A DNA stretch of 64,000 nt from Nissolia schottii (Eukaryota; Streptophyta; Magnoliopsida; Fabales; Fabaceae): assembly GCA_003254905.1 (NCBI GenBank), contig QANU01086265.1, positions 812,151 to 876,150 of the forward strand, read 5' to 3'. Each line of letters begins with the position of its first letter. Position 1 is the first letter of the stretch. A program made the translations under genes and the position numbers. Below are positions 22,656 through 34,301 of the stretch, in pieces. The notes under the pieces are model-generated. The model had not been told where the DNA came from. It did no database searches and saw nothing but the letters and a program-made list of their open reading frames with translations.

Positions 22656-25600
22656 TGGTATCAGAGACAGCTTCTGTGTGTGTCTCCCACGCACCTACTA
22701 TAGAGCTTTGTGCCTCCCGCTTTTTGAGACCTATTATGTGATTGTATGCCCCTCCACATGGCAGCTTATGCACCGCAAGATTCATCTGCTCGTGACCTGG
22801 TTCTGACCCACGCCTGACTCAGTTCTGGCCCTTGCGTTGATCGCGCCTGACCCGTTTGTGTTGACTGTGCTGTGACGTGGCTATTGACGTGGTGCCACAT
22901 ATTTTCTTTTGTTGGCATGGCAGTGTGACGTTGCAAAATGATGTAGCGCTGTTCGTATTCATTCCTGAGGTTTTTTTGGTGAGATAAGTCCATTTTTGAG
23001 GTCTTTTTCAGCTAATTCTACTTTGAAGATATATTTTTTCTTCTTTCATTGTGTTTGTTTGTTATGGAGAAATCAGATATTGCTCACCTCCTTTCTATTA
23101 TGCTTAATGGCTCCAACTTTACTTATTCGGTTGCAGTCATGCGTGGTTTCCTAAAAGGTCATAAGATTTGGAGATGTGACTGGTGATATTGTGTTTCCCG
23201 TTCAACCTGACGATCCTACTGATGTTGCTTTTATTTATAATTGGAGGAATGAGATAGCAAGAATCATCAGATCATCACTTGGTTTTGCAATACCTCTATT
23301 CTTAGCATTCATCTTCAGTTTGGTCGATTTAAAATTGCCAAGGAAGTATGGGTCATCTTTATAATCGGTACACTATTTTTGATTTATCTCACCAATATCT
23401 GTTGTTGAAAGAACTCCATAGTCTAAGACAAGGACCTGGCCAAGATGTTTATGATTTTTTTATTATCTCAAATGGAAGCCATTTGGGATTAGTTGACCTC
23501 GTGTGAACCCCATCATGAAGCACAAGAGTGAGGCCCTGTGATATAAGGAATATTGTGATCATACCAAGCTCATTCAATTTCTAATGGCTCTCACTGATGA
23601 TTATAAACCTATTTGAGCTACTTTGCTCCATCAAAATCCTCTACCCATTCTTGAGGATGCCCTTCCTCGTCTCAAGTCTGAAGACACTCAATTGTGCCTT
23701 CTTTGGTCTCCCACCGATATGACATTTATAGCTACTGACAACCAAGGTAAATATTGTCTTTATTGTCACTGACTGGGGCATCTCCTTCCAGAATTTCCTA
23801 CCATAGAGTGTCGTACATACAAAAAGGAAGGTCACATTGCCTTTAACTATCAAGCCCTGGGATGTTGATACTGTAAAAAGTCAGGACACTTAAATTCTGC
23901 TCCCAACATGTCTCAGGCTCGTCCTAATTTCTCCAAGTCAGTGGTTGCCGCTGCTGCTACTGCCAATGATTCCCCATCATTTACCACCGCTACTTATACA
24001 CTTGTTGTTTCCACCAATGATATTGAGTCCCTTCTTAAGCAACTTCTTTCCCTTCTTGATAATACTTCTGCAGTTTTATCCACCAATCCAAGTAATACCA
24101 AATGGTATTTTGATTATGCATGTTGTAATCACATGACGTCTACATATCATAATTTTTCTTCCATGTCTACCATTGATATAGCACCACCTATACACACAAC
24201 TGATGGATCTCTTATGAACGTTAGTCGGGTTCCATTTCTTCTTCTAATCTTACCGTGCCTAACACATATCTCATACCCAAGTTAAATTTTCATCTTATCT
24301 TTATAGGACAATTACGTGATCTTGGTTATGAAATTATGTTTTCTTTTTTTGGTTGTTGTGTGCAGGATCCACAGCTAAGGCAAGTCACCGGGACTGGATG
24401 TAAGATTGGGCAGTTGTTTGAACTCAATTGTCTTCATGTTTTGCCTCCCACAAATCTTTGTGCTGCTTTTACACCCTCTTCCTTTTAACTCTAGCATGAT
24501 CGACTTGCTCATATATAGCTCCCCAGGCAAAATATGTCATCTCATGTCTGCAGGAAGTCTAGGATTTATTAGTAATGAGTCTTTCAATTGTATTTCATGT
24601 CAAATTGTTATACAACTAGCTTTATCTTTTAACAATAATACATTTATTTGTAATTTTCCCTTTGATCTTGTTCATTATAATGTATGAGGACCCACTTCCA
24701 CTCCCACAATGGGGGGAGCTCAATTTTTTGTCATATTCATTGATGACCATTCACACTATACTTGGATCTATCTAATAAAAAACTGTCTTGAACTATTTGG
24801 AATCTATATTACCTTTGCCAATATGATAAAAACACAATTTTATAAGGTAATGAAAGTTTTTCGTCGTGATAATGCGATGGAGTATTGTGACTCAAAAATT
24901 TTGTCTTTCCTTAATGAACAGGGAACTCTCTTTGAATTCTTTTGCCCAGGTATCTCGGAACAGAATGGTCACACAGAGAGAAAGCACCATCACATTATTG
25001 ACTCTGTTAGTGCTATGCTTCTCTCTTCTTCCTGTCTTTAGCTAGCCTGGGTGAAGTTGCTCTCACTACTATCTATGTCATTAATTGACTTCCATCATCT
25101 ATTCTTGGCAATGTTTCTCCTTTTGAGTGTCTCCATCATACTCGTCCAGATTATAACTTTCCCAAGGTTTTTGGTTGTACTTGTTTTGTACTTCAATCAC
25201 ATGAATACACTAAACTTGAACCTCATGCTCCCCTTTGTTGCTTTCTTAGGTATGGGATAGAGTAAAAAGGCTATCATTGCTAGGATCCCACCTCTCATGG
25301 CGTCCGTATCTCGCTCCGTGTCATTTTTTGGGAACATCACATGTTCTCATCTTTGTCTTCCTTCAAGTCCATTCCTTCCACCCCAAGTCCTCAATTCACT
25401 AATTCCCCTGTTGACCTTTTTCCTAGTGATAGTGATGCAGATCCTTCTCCTGGGACCATGGTCCCTTGTGAAGACACTGCCACTCCTGATGACTCGCTTT
25501 CGGACGTAGTTCCTGTGCCTGTTCCTCAAGTGTCTTCTAATCGGCCTACTAGAGTAAGAAATCCACCTTCCTATCTTCGTGATTATCATTGTTTTTCTAC

Positions 25601-25756
25601 CATGCTTCACTTACATGGATGGTAATCCTATAAAGAAGCCTCCAAAAATTCTAAGTAGCAGCTTGCTATGTAAGAAGAATTACAAGCATTCGAAGAGACT
25701 CACACTTGGGACTTGATTAATCCTCTTTGTGATAAGAACTTATTGGTTGTAAATGG

Positions 25757-26485
25757 GTGTACAAGATCAAGACTCACTCTAATGGCTCTGTTGACCATTA
25801 TAAAGCTTGCTTGGTTGTTAAGAGATTTACTCAAGAGTATGGCATTGATTACGAGGAGACTTTTGCACTTGTTGCTCGCATAACTTCTGTTCGTGCTTTA
25901 CTTGCTATTGTAGCTACTCAAAAATTGACTCTTAGTCAAATGGATGTGAAGAATGCTTTCCTCAATGGTTATTTGAAGGAAGAAGTTTATATGCGACCTC
26001 CCCAAGGTTACAATTGTCCGTCAAACAAGGTTTGTCTCCTTTGTGAGGCTTTGTATGGTCTTAAGCAGACTCACCGATCATGGTTTGCTAAATTTAGCTC
26101 TACTTTCACTCAATTAGGATTCTCATCAAGTCCACATGATTCTTCTCTTTTCATTCGTCGAACTGATCAAGGCTCTGTGTTACTATTACTTTATGTTAAT
26201 GAAATGATAATTACTGGAGATGACACATCAGGCATTATCGATCTTAAAGAGTCCCTGAGTCATCATTTTGAAATGAAGGATCTTGATCCTCTTAGATATT
26301 TTTTGGGTCATGATGTTATTTCCTCTACAGATGGTATTTATTTATCTCAAGCTAAGTATGTTGCTGATATTATTTCTCGAGCTGGTCTTATAGGTAGTTG
26401 CACAGAGTCCAGTCCTTTTGAGCCTAATGTTCATTTCACACCTATGGAAGGTATTGTGCTTGAGAATCCTACTCTATATAGATAG
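25757..26485 (+). pseudogene. Copia reverse transcriptase segment with altered catalytic box
   Basis: The longest intact open stretch of the element (242 codons). Family words are DYEETFALVARITSVRALLA, MDVKNAFLNGYLKEEVYMRP and ALYGLKQTHRSWFAKF. The catalytic box normally reading YVDDM is YVNEM here, so the paired aspartates are lost. Even read through, the enzyme should be inactive. Confidence 0.9.
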
Positions 26486-27136
26486 TTGGTCGGGAGGTTA
26501 ATCTATTTGATTGTTACTTGCCCTGATATTTCCTATGTCATTCACCTAGTCAGTCAATTTATGATAGCCCGCGATCTATTCATTGTGTTGTTGTTCTCCG
26601 CATCCTCCACTATGTCAAGGGCACATTGTTTCATGCGATTTACTTCTCCGTCAATTCTTCCTTGATCATCCAAGCTTACTCTGATGATGATTGGGGTGGC
26701 GATCCCACTGATCGCCGTTCTACCACTAGTTACTGTATCTTCCTTGGTAAATCTCTTATTTCATAGCAAAGCAAGAAATAGACTTTGACCGCTCGCTCCA
26801 CCACTGAATTTGAATATCATACTCTTGTTGACACCACAGTTACACTCATTTGGTTACCCTAGCTTCTCGATGACTGGGGCATCTCCCAATCTTATCCAAC
26901 TAATCTCTATTGTAATAACCATAGTGTTATTCAAACTGATCATAACAATGTCTTCCATGAGCGTACTAAACACATTGAGATTGATTGACACTTTATTCAT
27001 CAGCACATTCTGCGAGGTGCTCTTTAACTCATCTTCATTGGGCTCTTAAACAACATGCTAATTTGTTCACCAAGGCTCATCATCCTAGTAGTTTTCGTAT
27101 TCTGGTTTAACAACACCTACTTGAGTTTGAGGGGAG

Positions 27137-27367
27137 TGTTAACGTTTAACATATGAACGGTTTACCATTTACACATTTACGTTTATACGTTATGAACATT
27201 TTAGAATTATTAGCGTTGTTGTTTTATTTTTTGTGATTGTTCTTGTAATTAGTATTCTAGGACTATAAATAGTGTAGCCTTGTTTGTAAATCTCATTCAG
27301 AAAATATACAATACACGTTACAAATATTCAGATACCCTATGTTCATATTCCTGATTTATTTCTAACA
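27137..27367 (+). repeat. 3' LTR of the copia element
   Basis: 231 bp, collinear with the 5' LTR, with scattered substitutions and a 2-bp difference next to the TATAAATAG box. It is followed 46 bp later by a SINE. Confidence 0.9.
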
Positions 27368-27412
27368 TTTTTAAAGTATCACATTAATCCGAAATTATTT
27401 AATACATTTTTT

Positions 27413-27608
27413 TAGGTTGCTTGCCCGGTATCCAAGGCTTAGCCTTGACTAATCCAGGTCGACCCAGGTCGTGCACCTGGCTATGGCGGGTGAGTCTCCC
27501 AGCGGGGATAACTGCGTACGCGGGGATAACTGCGTACACAAGGTTTCGAACTCGGGACCTTGCTTAAGCGATACCAAGCTGCTTACCACTTGGACCAATC
27601 TCCGTTGG
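27413..27608 (-). mobile_element. tRNA-derived SINE, copy 1
   Basis: Perfect 17-bp target duplication TATTTAATACATTTTTT at 27396-27412 and 27609-27625. On the minus strand it reads a GGTCCAAGTGGTAAGCAGC A-box region, a B-box-like AGTTCGAAACC and a terminal CAGGTTGCC-type tail (GCAAGCAACCTAAA) before the A-run. This copy has an internal 18-bp tandem duplication of GGGGATAACTGCGTAC. Open frames reported across it are chance. Confidence 0.92.
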
Positions 27609-27934
27609 TATTTAATACATTTTTTGTGTAAACCAAAATTGACATAATATATAATTCTTAATGTGCTCAAATATGAACTATTTGATGCAATGCTTTTTGA
27701 TGTCCAATTTTTCTAAAATTTGGCACAAATTATCAACATGACATGTAGTTAATTAAATTTAATGGTTGGATTGATAAAATTTACATTCTTTAAAATGTTA
27801 TTGATAATGTAAACATATCAAGCCTTACACTAATGTAAATGGATATATACACACACACATATTACTCCATTCAAAAGTTGTCAAGCAAAGAAAGTATACC
27901 ATAATTTATTTTTAAAACTAATAAATCCCCACTC

Positions 27935-27969
<35 letters not shown>
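27935..27969. repeat. (AT)n microsatellite
   Basis: Uninterrupted AT dinucleotide run of about 35 bp. Confidence 0.95.
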
Positions 27970-27970
<1 letters not shown>

Positions 27971-28127
27971 TTATTTAAATCTTCATTAAATTCCTCATGT
28001 AAAGATAAAAGGACAAAAGTCCTAACCAAAAACATTAAAGAAGAAGAATAAACGATAATTTGAATTGTAGATTGTACAACAAGTTTAAATTAAGACTTTC
28101 TTTAACTGACCAAGGTCTAAATTATTA

Positions 28128-28511
28128 GGTGATTTCTTACATGTTTTATGAGATAAATACTCTCTCCTATTATTTATTTTTTTGATAATTTTTAAAACGA
28201 AATTCATTGAATTTTGTCATCATTTCATAATTTAATATGATATATTGATGTGTTATATGATGTAATGTGATAAATTAATATTTTTTAATACAATATTTAT
28301 AGAGAAGTATATCATAAGATTAGATGGTTCCAAATCTCTAAACTTCTTACTAGTTAGCTCTTTCAATAATTTGACTAATAAAAAGTTTGTTAAAATTATA
28401 TAAAACATAAAATGATGATAAAATTTAATTAATTTATTCTAAAAATTATTAAAAATAAAAAAAATTAGTACAATATAATATTTATACAATAGCACACATG
28501 AAAAACCATCG
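28128..28511. mobile_element. hAT-like MITE, copy 2
   Basis: Perfect 8-bp duplication AATTATTA at 28120-28127 and 28512-28519. Ends are GGTGATTTCTTACATG and, inverted, CGATGGTTTTTCATGTG. The subterminal inverted blocks (GATAATTTTTAAAACGAAATTCA against its counterpart near 28420-28460) form an arm of about 100 bp. It is collinear with copies at 19730 and 37762. Confidence 0.85.
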
Positions 28512-28739
28512 AATTATTAACCTATTTAATCTCATATACTAAACCTCACGAATGAAAGTAGACAAATGACACTTGTTGAAGGGGAAAAAATTGCTAAAAT
28601 TTCCTCATACCATTACCTTTATCAAATAAAAAGTTAAGTGATTTTAATTTATTTTTTTTAAGATAAGTGGTTTTAAATTAAGTATATATGCCATACCCTG
28701 GTTGATGCAAACATAGGGAAACAATAATTTGGTTCCTAC

Positions 28740-29200
28740 TAAGTTTGGGACCAAATTAGTCCAGGACTCAAAGTGCTAAGTTAAAAAAAAGTAGAGGGAC
28801 TATTTAACAAATAAAATATTACTGGTTCTATTATAATCCTCATTTATTTATTTCTCTCTTCTCTTCTCTCTCCCACCTCCTTCTACCACCTCCACCACTC
28901 CTTCGCCGCCCTCAAACCACCACCCAGCCACCCGCAACGCCATGCGAACGGTGGCGACAATGGAAGAGATCTCAATGAGTAGACAACCCATCACATAGCC
29001 ATTCCCATAAGCTCGTCGTGGACGACCTCTGCGATTGTGTCCAGTAAAGTTGATTATGGCTAGGCTCATGAGGAACAAGGAAACCAATGAACTTGTTGCC
29101 ATGAAATGCATCGAGCTTGCACTCCGGATTTACCTTTGAGGAAGAAAAAAGGGACCAGATCTAAACTTTGGCCGGAGAGGAATCACTGATCCCTGCTAGT
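28740..29200. repeat. Transposon-like segment with captured SnRK2-type kinase fragment
   Basis: A CT-rich then GC-rich block follows GGGACCAAATTAGTCC / AGAGGGACTATTTAAC words like those at transposon ends. At 29056-29115 the plus strand encodes ARLMRNKETNELVAMKCIE, which matches the N-lobe of SnRK2 kinases (usual form GVARLMRxKxTKELVAMKYIERG). The glycine loop before it is degraded. The piece is far too short to be a gene, and no second end or target duplication was found. Confidence 0.6.
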
Positions 29201-29534
29201 ATTAATCAACTATTCCTTTAAATAAAGCCTCAAACTAATGTTAATAACGCTGCTAATCAGTTTAACTAATAATGGTTAAAGATATTAATATTTCACCTCC
29301 GTAATTAGAGAGTTCAAAAATTTATCTAAGGTTATAATGCAATTTTAAAATTTTAATTTTGACATTTTTAAGGGGTTAAGTAGCTATTTCATACATGTTT
29401 AAAGTAAACCATTGATTACAAAATCCCTGGCCCAAATACGGGGACCAACTTGCTCCCAAATGAAGTGAAATCCTGCAAACGTATGTTTGGTTGGTTGGCA
29501 TAGTTTGATACTTATTCTTTTTTTCTTAAAAGAC

Positions 29535-29865
29535 AAATGTCCTAACTCAACCTCAAAATTTAACTTAAGGATAAAGGCTACTTTGATATTATAAAAACTA
29601 TCTAAGACTATGTCTGTAAGTGACGTGGGAATCTAACACTCCCCCTCCCCCCATGCCCAAGATTAGACATCTGAAGCGTAGAGTTTGTAAGACTAGACAT
29701 CTGCGGGTGGGCTTATTAACGATCTTAGAATAGACTCTAATATCATGTTAAGAAATGAGTGGCCTAATTCAACCTCAAAAGCTAGTTCAAGGGTGAGGGT
29801 TACCTTGATATTATAAAGACTATTTAGGTTTTATCTTTAAATAATGTAAGACTACAACACTTTTT
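29535..29865. repeat. Direct repeat pair of about 100 bp
   Basis: 29538-29638 and 29760-29862 share CCTAACTCAACCTCAAAA / CCTAATTCAACCTCAAAA, AAGGGTGAGGGT-type words, TTGATATTATAAA(A/G)ACTAT and a TAAGAC(T) tail. They are about 222 bp apart. A CCCCCTCCCCCCATGCCCAAGATT block lies between. The pair resembles legume dispersed repeats beginning 'gagtggcctaactcaacctcaaaag'; the class is unknown. Confidence 0.55.
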
Positions 29866-31540
29866 AAGTAAAGTTTTGAGTTTGAATAATGTGAACCAAA
29901 ATTATTACTGATGAGATTTATATTTATAATGTGTTGATCAAACTTGCTTCATGTTAGTCAATCTCTTGAGTAACATGTTCGTTTGAAACATTACTTTAAA
30001 TTTTCTATAATCCGTTTGAGATAAGGATTTTTTTTTTCTACCTCATGTTAGTTAGAATTTAATAAATTTAAGATATTAGTTGGAATTCCCTTAATTCATT
30101 ATGACTCAAGATTATTTATGTTAAATCATATAGAAAAAATAAATAAATGCGAAAGTGTGCCTAAACTCCTAAATAAATAAGAGTTGATTGATATTCCCAA
30201 CTGATGTTTGGATCTACGATTATTAGTCTTCTTCAACCAAAATCTCTGTAAAACTTGAACACACAGTTCTTCACATGAGAAAGAGACTATAAATCCTATT
30301 TTAATGTGTTGAGAGCCAAAACTCTTCTACCCTATTTATACTTGGTAAGTAGTTCACATTAAACCATAGAAAGCCAAAAATAAAATAGAAAACATGATTT
30401 TTAATCATTTAAGATTCAAACTCAATAAGTAATACGGGTTATTTATTTATTTATTTTTATTAAACGTTAATGAAATTAACATATTATAAATCATAAAAAT
30501 AATTAATATGATTATATAAAATAAAAAAATAGATTAAAAATACAATTTACTGACGGCTTAGACAAAAATTTATGGAAGTGAGTGTTAAATAATGAAAAAG
30601 TTGATAAGTTTGTGATTTGGTATAATTATAAAACCATCAATGTTTTGGTTTTTTTAAGAATAAAAAAGTTAAGCACAAGGATAGACAAGTATAAATATGA
30701 CAAGGAAACGACAAAAATCCAGCACATGCATGGAAGCAGAAATTGGAGATAGAGAAATGGATGGAAATGAGAAGATGGTTGGTGGATGAGAGAAAAGGTA
30801 AGGAGGAAAAGTATATCTCATTCAAATCAGATTTCACAAATCAGCAGGAAGCGCCCACGATATTCAAAAACCGCTTTTGGGTTCTAACTTCTGTTCATTA
30901 CTAGTGATTTTAATTTAAAGTTTTTAAAATTAAAATTAGATTAATATCCCATAACGATCTTGAAACATACATTTAACATGTATTAGAAATATACAAAAAT
31001 TTATTTATTTATTTTATTTTACCTTTCTTTTCTTTGACTTTGGGTCCCACTCGTTATATAGTCTTGTGGTAAACAGTTGTATATTATGGCTTGAGTTACC
31101 TCTTTTTCAAGGCAATAATGTTTGAAAGCTAAATCAATGAATTTTGTAGTTTATAATTTAACTTTAATTTAATTCCTATAAAAAATAACTAATTTAAGTG
31201 ACTATGTTTAAGATTAAATATTATGCCTAAATTGAAAATATGAACAATTCACAATTTAATCAACTCAACTATTAGGTTCAATTTGTTTTTAAAAATATTA
31301 AAATGGTTATTCGTCTAACCATTATTCTTTTTGCAAAATTATTTATGAGACATTAATAAATTTAAGTATAATTAATGAAAATTGTTGTGAGACATTAAAT
31401 TTCTTGTAGTGATACTTCTTCTTTCAATGGGCATCAAATATATATGGTCACAGAGATATCGCCGCAGATGTTACGGAGGAGGGTGTTGGTTGAAGGATAA
31501 CATTATAGTCAAACCAGATTGAAGCCAGGCATGTTCCAAC
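29866..31540. other. AT-rich intergenic DNA
   Basis: No gene or clear repeat was recognised. A 66-codon minus-strand stretch at 30637-30837 has no supporting feature. Confidence 0.4.
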
Positions 31541-31547
31541 TATAACT

Positions 31548-31657
31548 ATTGTGGCTTAGCAGTATTATAGTAAATCATATATACAAGAGTTATAGAACAA
31601 GTATTGTGGCTTAGCAGTATTATAGTAAATCATATATACAAGAGTTATAGAACAAGT
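31548..31657. repeat. Perfect 55-bp tandem duplication
   Basis: ATTGTGGCTTAGCAGTATTA...AGAACAAGT occurs twice head to tail (31548-31602, 31603-31657) without visible differences, so the duplication is recent. Confidence 0.95.
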
Positions 31658-32629
31658 TCTCTTATTTTAATGTTTAATTTATCGATTGTGAATTCATACC
31701 ACTTAACCACTTTTCACCCAAATCACAATCCGATTTCGCCCCCACCTTCATCACCATCACCCTTTATTTTCTCTAAGTTGCAATGGACAAAAGGCTTGCA
31801 ATTTTCTTTATGATTCGTAAGTCATTTTAGAGTAATTTTTAGCTAGTACTTACATTTCAATTTTTTTTGGAAGTTCCTGCAAAGTTGTCATAAATAGATT
31901 AAGGAAAGGAATGAAGAGCTCATCTCGGTTTGGATTTTGTCAAAATTGACACCTTATTATCGGTCAAGGAAGGAATGAAGTATAGAGTTAAAAAAGAGAA
32001 ATTTGAACATAAAACTCATACTCTTATTTGTTGATGTTGTTGGAACGACCCACCAAAATTGTTCTTTAGACAAAGTAAAATTAAACATAACCGAGAATGA
32101 GAAACAGGGACGCATAGAAAGAAAGGGAAAAAAATAATTAGAGAGAGAAGGTAATGGATTGTACCCGTTCTTCCACATTAAAATAATCTATTCCCAATCG
32201 ATATGATACCCTAAATAATAAAAAAAAAAATACAAACTTTGGCTCAACCTACAAAAATTTTCTTAACCGAAAAAATTGTGGGAAAAAAATTGAACATCAC
32301 ACCGTCTCTCGGTTAAGATCCAACTCGCTAGTGTCATATGACGGTGAGGATAAATGGGTGCGAGATGTTGCGGCATTGAAGTCGCCACTGAGGGTTGAAA
32401 GTGGTAGTGTCATTTTAGTAATTTCATTTGCTGCTATTTTTTTTTTTTACTAATAAAGCAAATTACATGAAAAACCTAGAGAACACCATACTTAAAGTAA
32501 TATGTGAATCACTATAGTTATTTCTTATGCAATAGCAGCTAATGGATTAACTCTTTTGAACTTGATATATGGTTACAATTAGGGTGTACATTTAATGTGC
32601 ACATTTTGAGGGTGCACATCGAAAACTTA

Positions 32630-33040
32630 ACCAAGAGTTATGGTTACGGACTAGCCCAACGCACCTAGATGGGCCTCCAAGTAACTCCACGGGTCATGGG
32701 CCAGAAGCCCAATCCGTCGCCCCGAAATGGCTAGCCTCGGTCAAGAGGAGAAGAATCTGGACCCAAGGAGGGATCTCCAGCGCTTGCGAGAGAGCTTCGA
32801 GACTGCGGACGGATCCCCAACACTTTGCCCACTGATCTTGGTGGGTGATTCTCAGGTATAACAGGGCTCACTCACCAAGTATGCGTTTGAAACCTTTTTG
32901 AAACATCACTCTCACTTTAACAAACTCTTACTTGGGTGTTAGAGTGCTTGCAGGTACCCCCCGCCACCATCCCGAAGATCAACCAAGGAGGCTTGGAGTC
33001 CAACAACCACTAGAGAACCCGCTCTTCGGAACATTAACAC
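32630..33040 (+). repeat. Probable 5' LTR part of a Ty3/gypsy element
   Basis: A GC-richer block with no open frame ends at AACATTAACACCGTCTGTGAGGATA (33030-33054). This resembles the LTR/primer-site junction (ggcgccgtctgtgggga) common in plant Tat/Retand-type gypsy elements. The left boundary is approximate. Confidence 0.5.
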
Positions 33041-33059
33041 CGTCTGTGAGGATAAAACG

Positions 33060-33690
33060 TTAAGAAAGTTCTTGGAGGGATTCAAAATCAAGTAGCATTT
33101 CTCATCCGTGGAACACCTGCAAACCAACAGCCACGCCGAGGCAGCCAACAAAGTGGTCCTACCAAGATTAAAGAAGAGGTTGGAAAAAGCTAAAGGATTG
33201 TGTGCGGATGAGCTGGGAAGCATCCTATAGGCATACAGGACCACCGTTCATTCCACTACCTCCCATTCCCCGTTTTGATTGGCTTACGGAAGCGATGCAA
33301 TAATCCCTGTGAAAATCAGGGATAGTAGCTCCCGGGTTCAATATTTCCCCCAGAAGGTAATGATCAAGCAAGAAGCGAAGAAATTGACCTCATAGAAGAA
33401 GCAAGACAATAAGCGCACATTCAAGAAGAAGCCATCCGCAGAAGAGTTGCACGACAGTACAATGCGTCATTGATTCCATGGAGCTTCACCTCGGGAGACA
33501 TAGTCATGCACGGGCCGTCGTCGACGCCAAAACACTAGGACAGAGCAACTTGGCGGCAACTGGGAGGGCTCTTGTGCGGTGACAGAGGCACTCGGTAAAG
33601 GTGCCTATAGGGCTATCTACCACGAATGATAAAATACTTCCATGGACTTGGAACTCTATGAACCTCAAGACATTCTACATGTGACATCAA
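33060..33690 (+). mobile_element. Ty3/gypsy integrase C-terminal remnant
   Basis: The plus strand reads FLEGFKIK, stop, HFSSVEHLQTNSHAEAANKV, then LPRLKKRLEKAKGLCADELG and AYRTTVHSTTSHSPF, LAYGSDAIIPVKI. The family form is SVEHPQTNGQxEAANR...WAEELxxVLWAYRTTPHSTTGESPFxLxYGTEAVIPVEI. It continues to LGGNWEGSCAVTEALGKGAY, the GPF-like tail. Stops and frameshifts interrupt it. Reverse transcriptase and gag are absent, so the element is internally deleted. Confidence 0.85.
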
Positions 33691-33956
33691 TCATCTCCCC
33701 AAAACACTAAAATTTAATCTTCTCAACTCAATGTCAGGTCATCAGATTAGATGAATTTTCTCCTTAAAATTGACTTGACTCGTCGGACATACATTACTAT
33801 GAGTGGTGATGATTTCTCTAGGGTTATTAACATTTATATGATTTTGTATAAACACAATACTCAATACATGGATGCAAAATGAAATTTACAAACGTGTGGA
33901 GCAAAATACTGAAATCGCTACCCCCTATCCTGAAATTTTTTTTTTAAAAAAAAAAT

Positions 33957-34185
33957 GGTACTGAAATCGTCATTGCTTGTGGTGATTTTGGTACCGTCAC
34001 TTTTTTTACAAAAAAAGGTGTTGAAATTGTCATTGTTTGTGGCGATTTCAGTACTGTCGCATTGTTTTTAAATGGTGTTAAAATCGTCATTGCTTGTGGC
34101 GATTTCAATACCGTCAAAAATGGTACTAAAATCACCATTAACATCATTTTTATTAAATGTAATGGTGATTTCAGTACCGTCACCC
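33957..34185. repeat. Tandem dyad array (GGTACTGAAATCGTCATTG units)
   Basis: Four units begin at 33957, 34017, 34074 and 34122, plus a final half-unit at 34162. Each has GGTACTGAAATCGTCATTGC, then a short spacer and GGCGATTTCAGTACCGTC, which is nearly its reverse complement, so each unit can form a hairpin. Both strands stay open (plus 34062-34301, minus 33944-34183) because of the repeats. These are not credible proteins. Confidence 0.8.
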
Positions 34186-34301
34186 ATATGTTTGTAAAAA
34201 ATTTATCAAAAACTTATTACAGACATATGTTTACTTTAATTTGTGCCCATATTTATGTAGTTTTCTCATTTCTCTATAGCCTTTCCATGCGTGTCAGATA
34301 A

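Larger units (their letters stand above)
22424..27367 (+). mobile_element. Near-complete Ty1/copia LTR retrotransposon, defective
   Basis: LTRs at 22424-22655 and 27137-27367 both run TGTTAAC...TTTCTAACA. The primer site TGGTATCAGAGA follows the 5' LTR directly and is typical of initiator-Met tRNA priming. The polypurine tract TTTGAGGGGAG precedes the 3' LTR. Internal order is gag from ATG 23064 (MEKSDIAHLL...), zinc-knuckle words (CKKSGH), protease-like KWYFDYACCNHMT, integrase (FVIFIDDHSHYTWIYLI), reverse transcriptase, and RNase H (DRRSTTSYCIFLGKS). This is the copia order. Many stops and frameshifts are present. Flanking 5-mers TTTAT and TTTTT are an imperfect target duplication. By eye the LTRs differ at roughly 30 of 231 positions, so the insertion is old. 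Confidence 0.93.

Noticed and set aside
27449-27670. Minus-strand open frame shared with 47195-47440 and 60740-60952
   Set aside because: The shared peptide comes from the SINE sequence, not a gene family.
33944-34301. Open frames on both strands with TVLKSPQ / GDFNTV repeats
   Set aside because: Explained by the hairpin tandem array.
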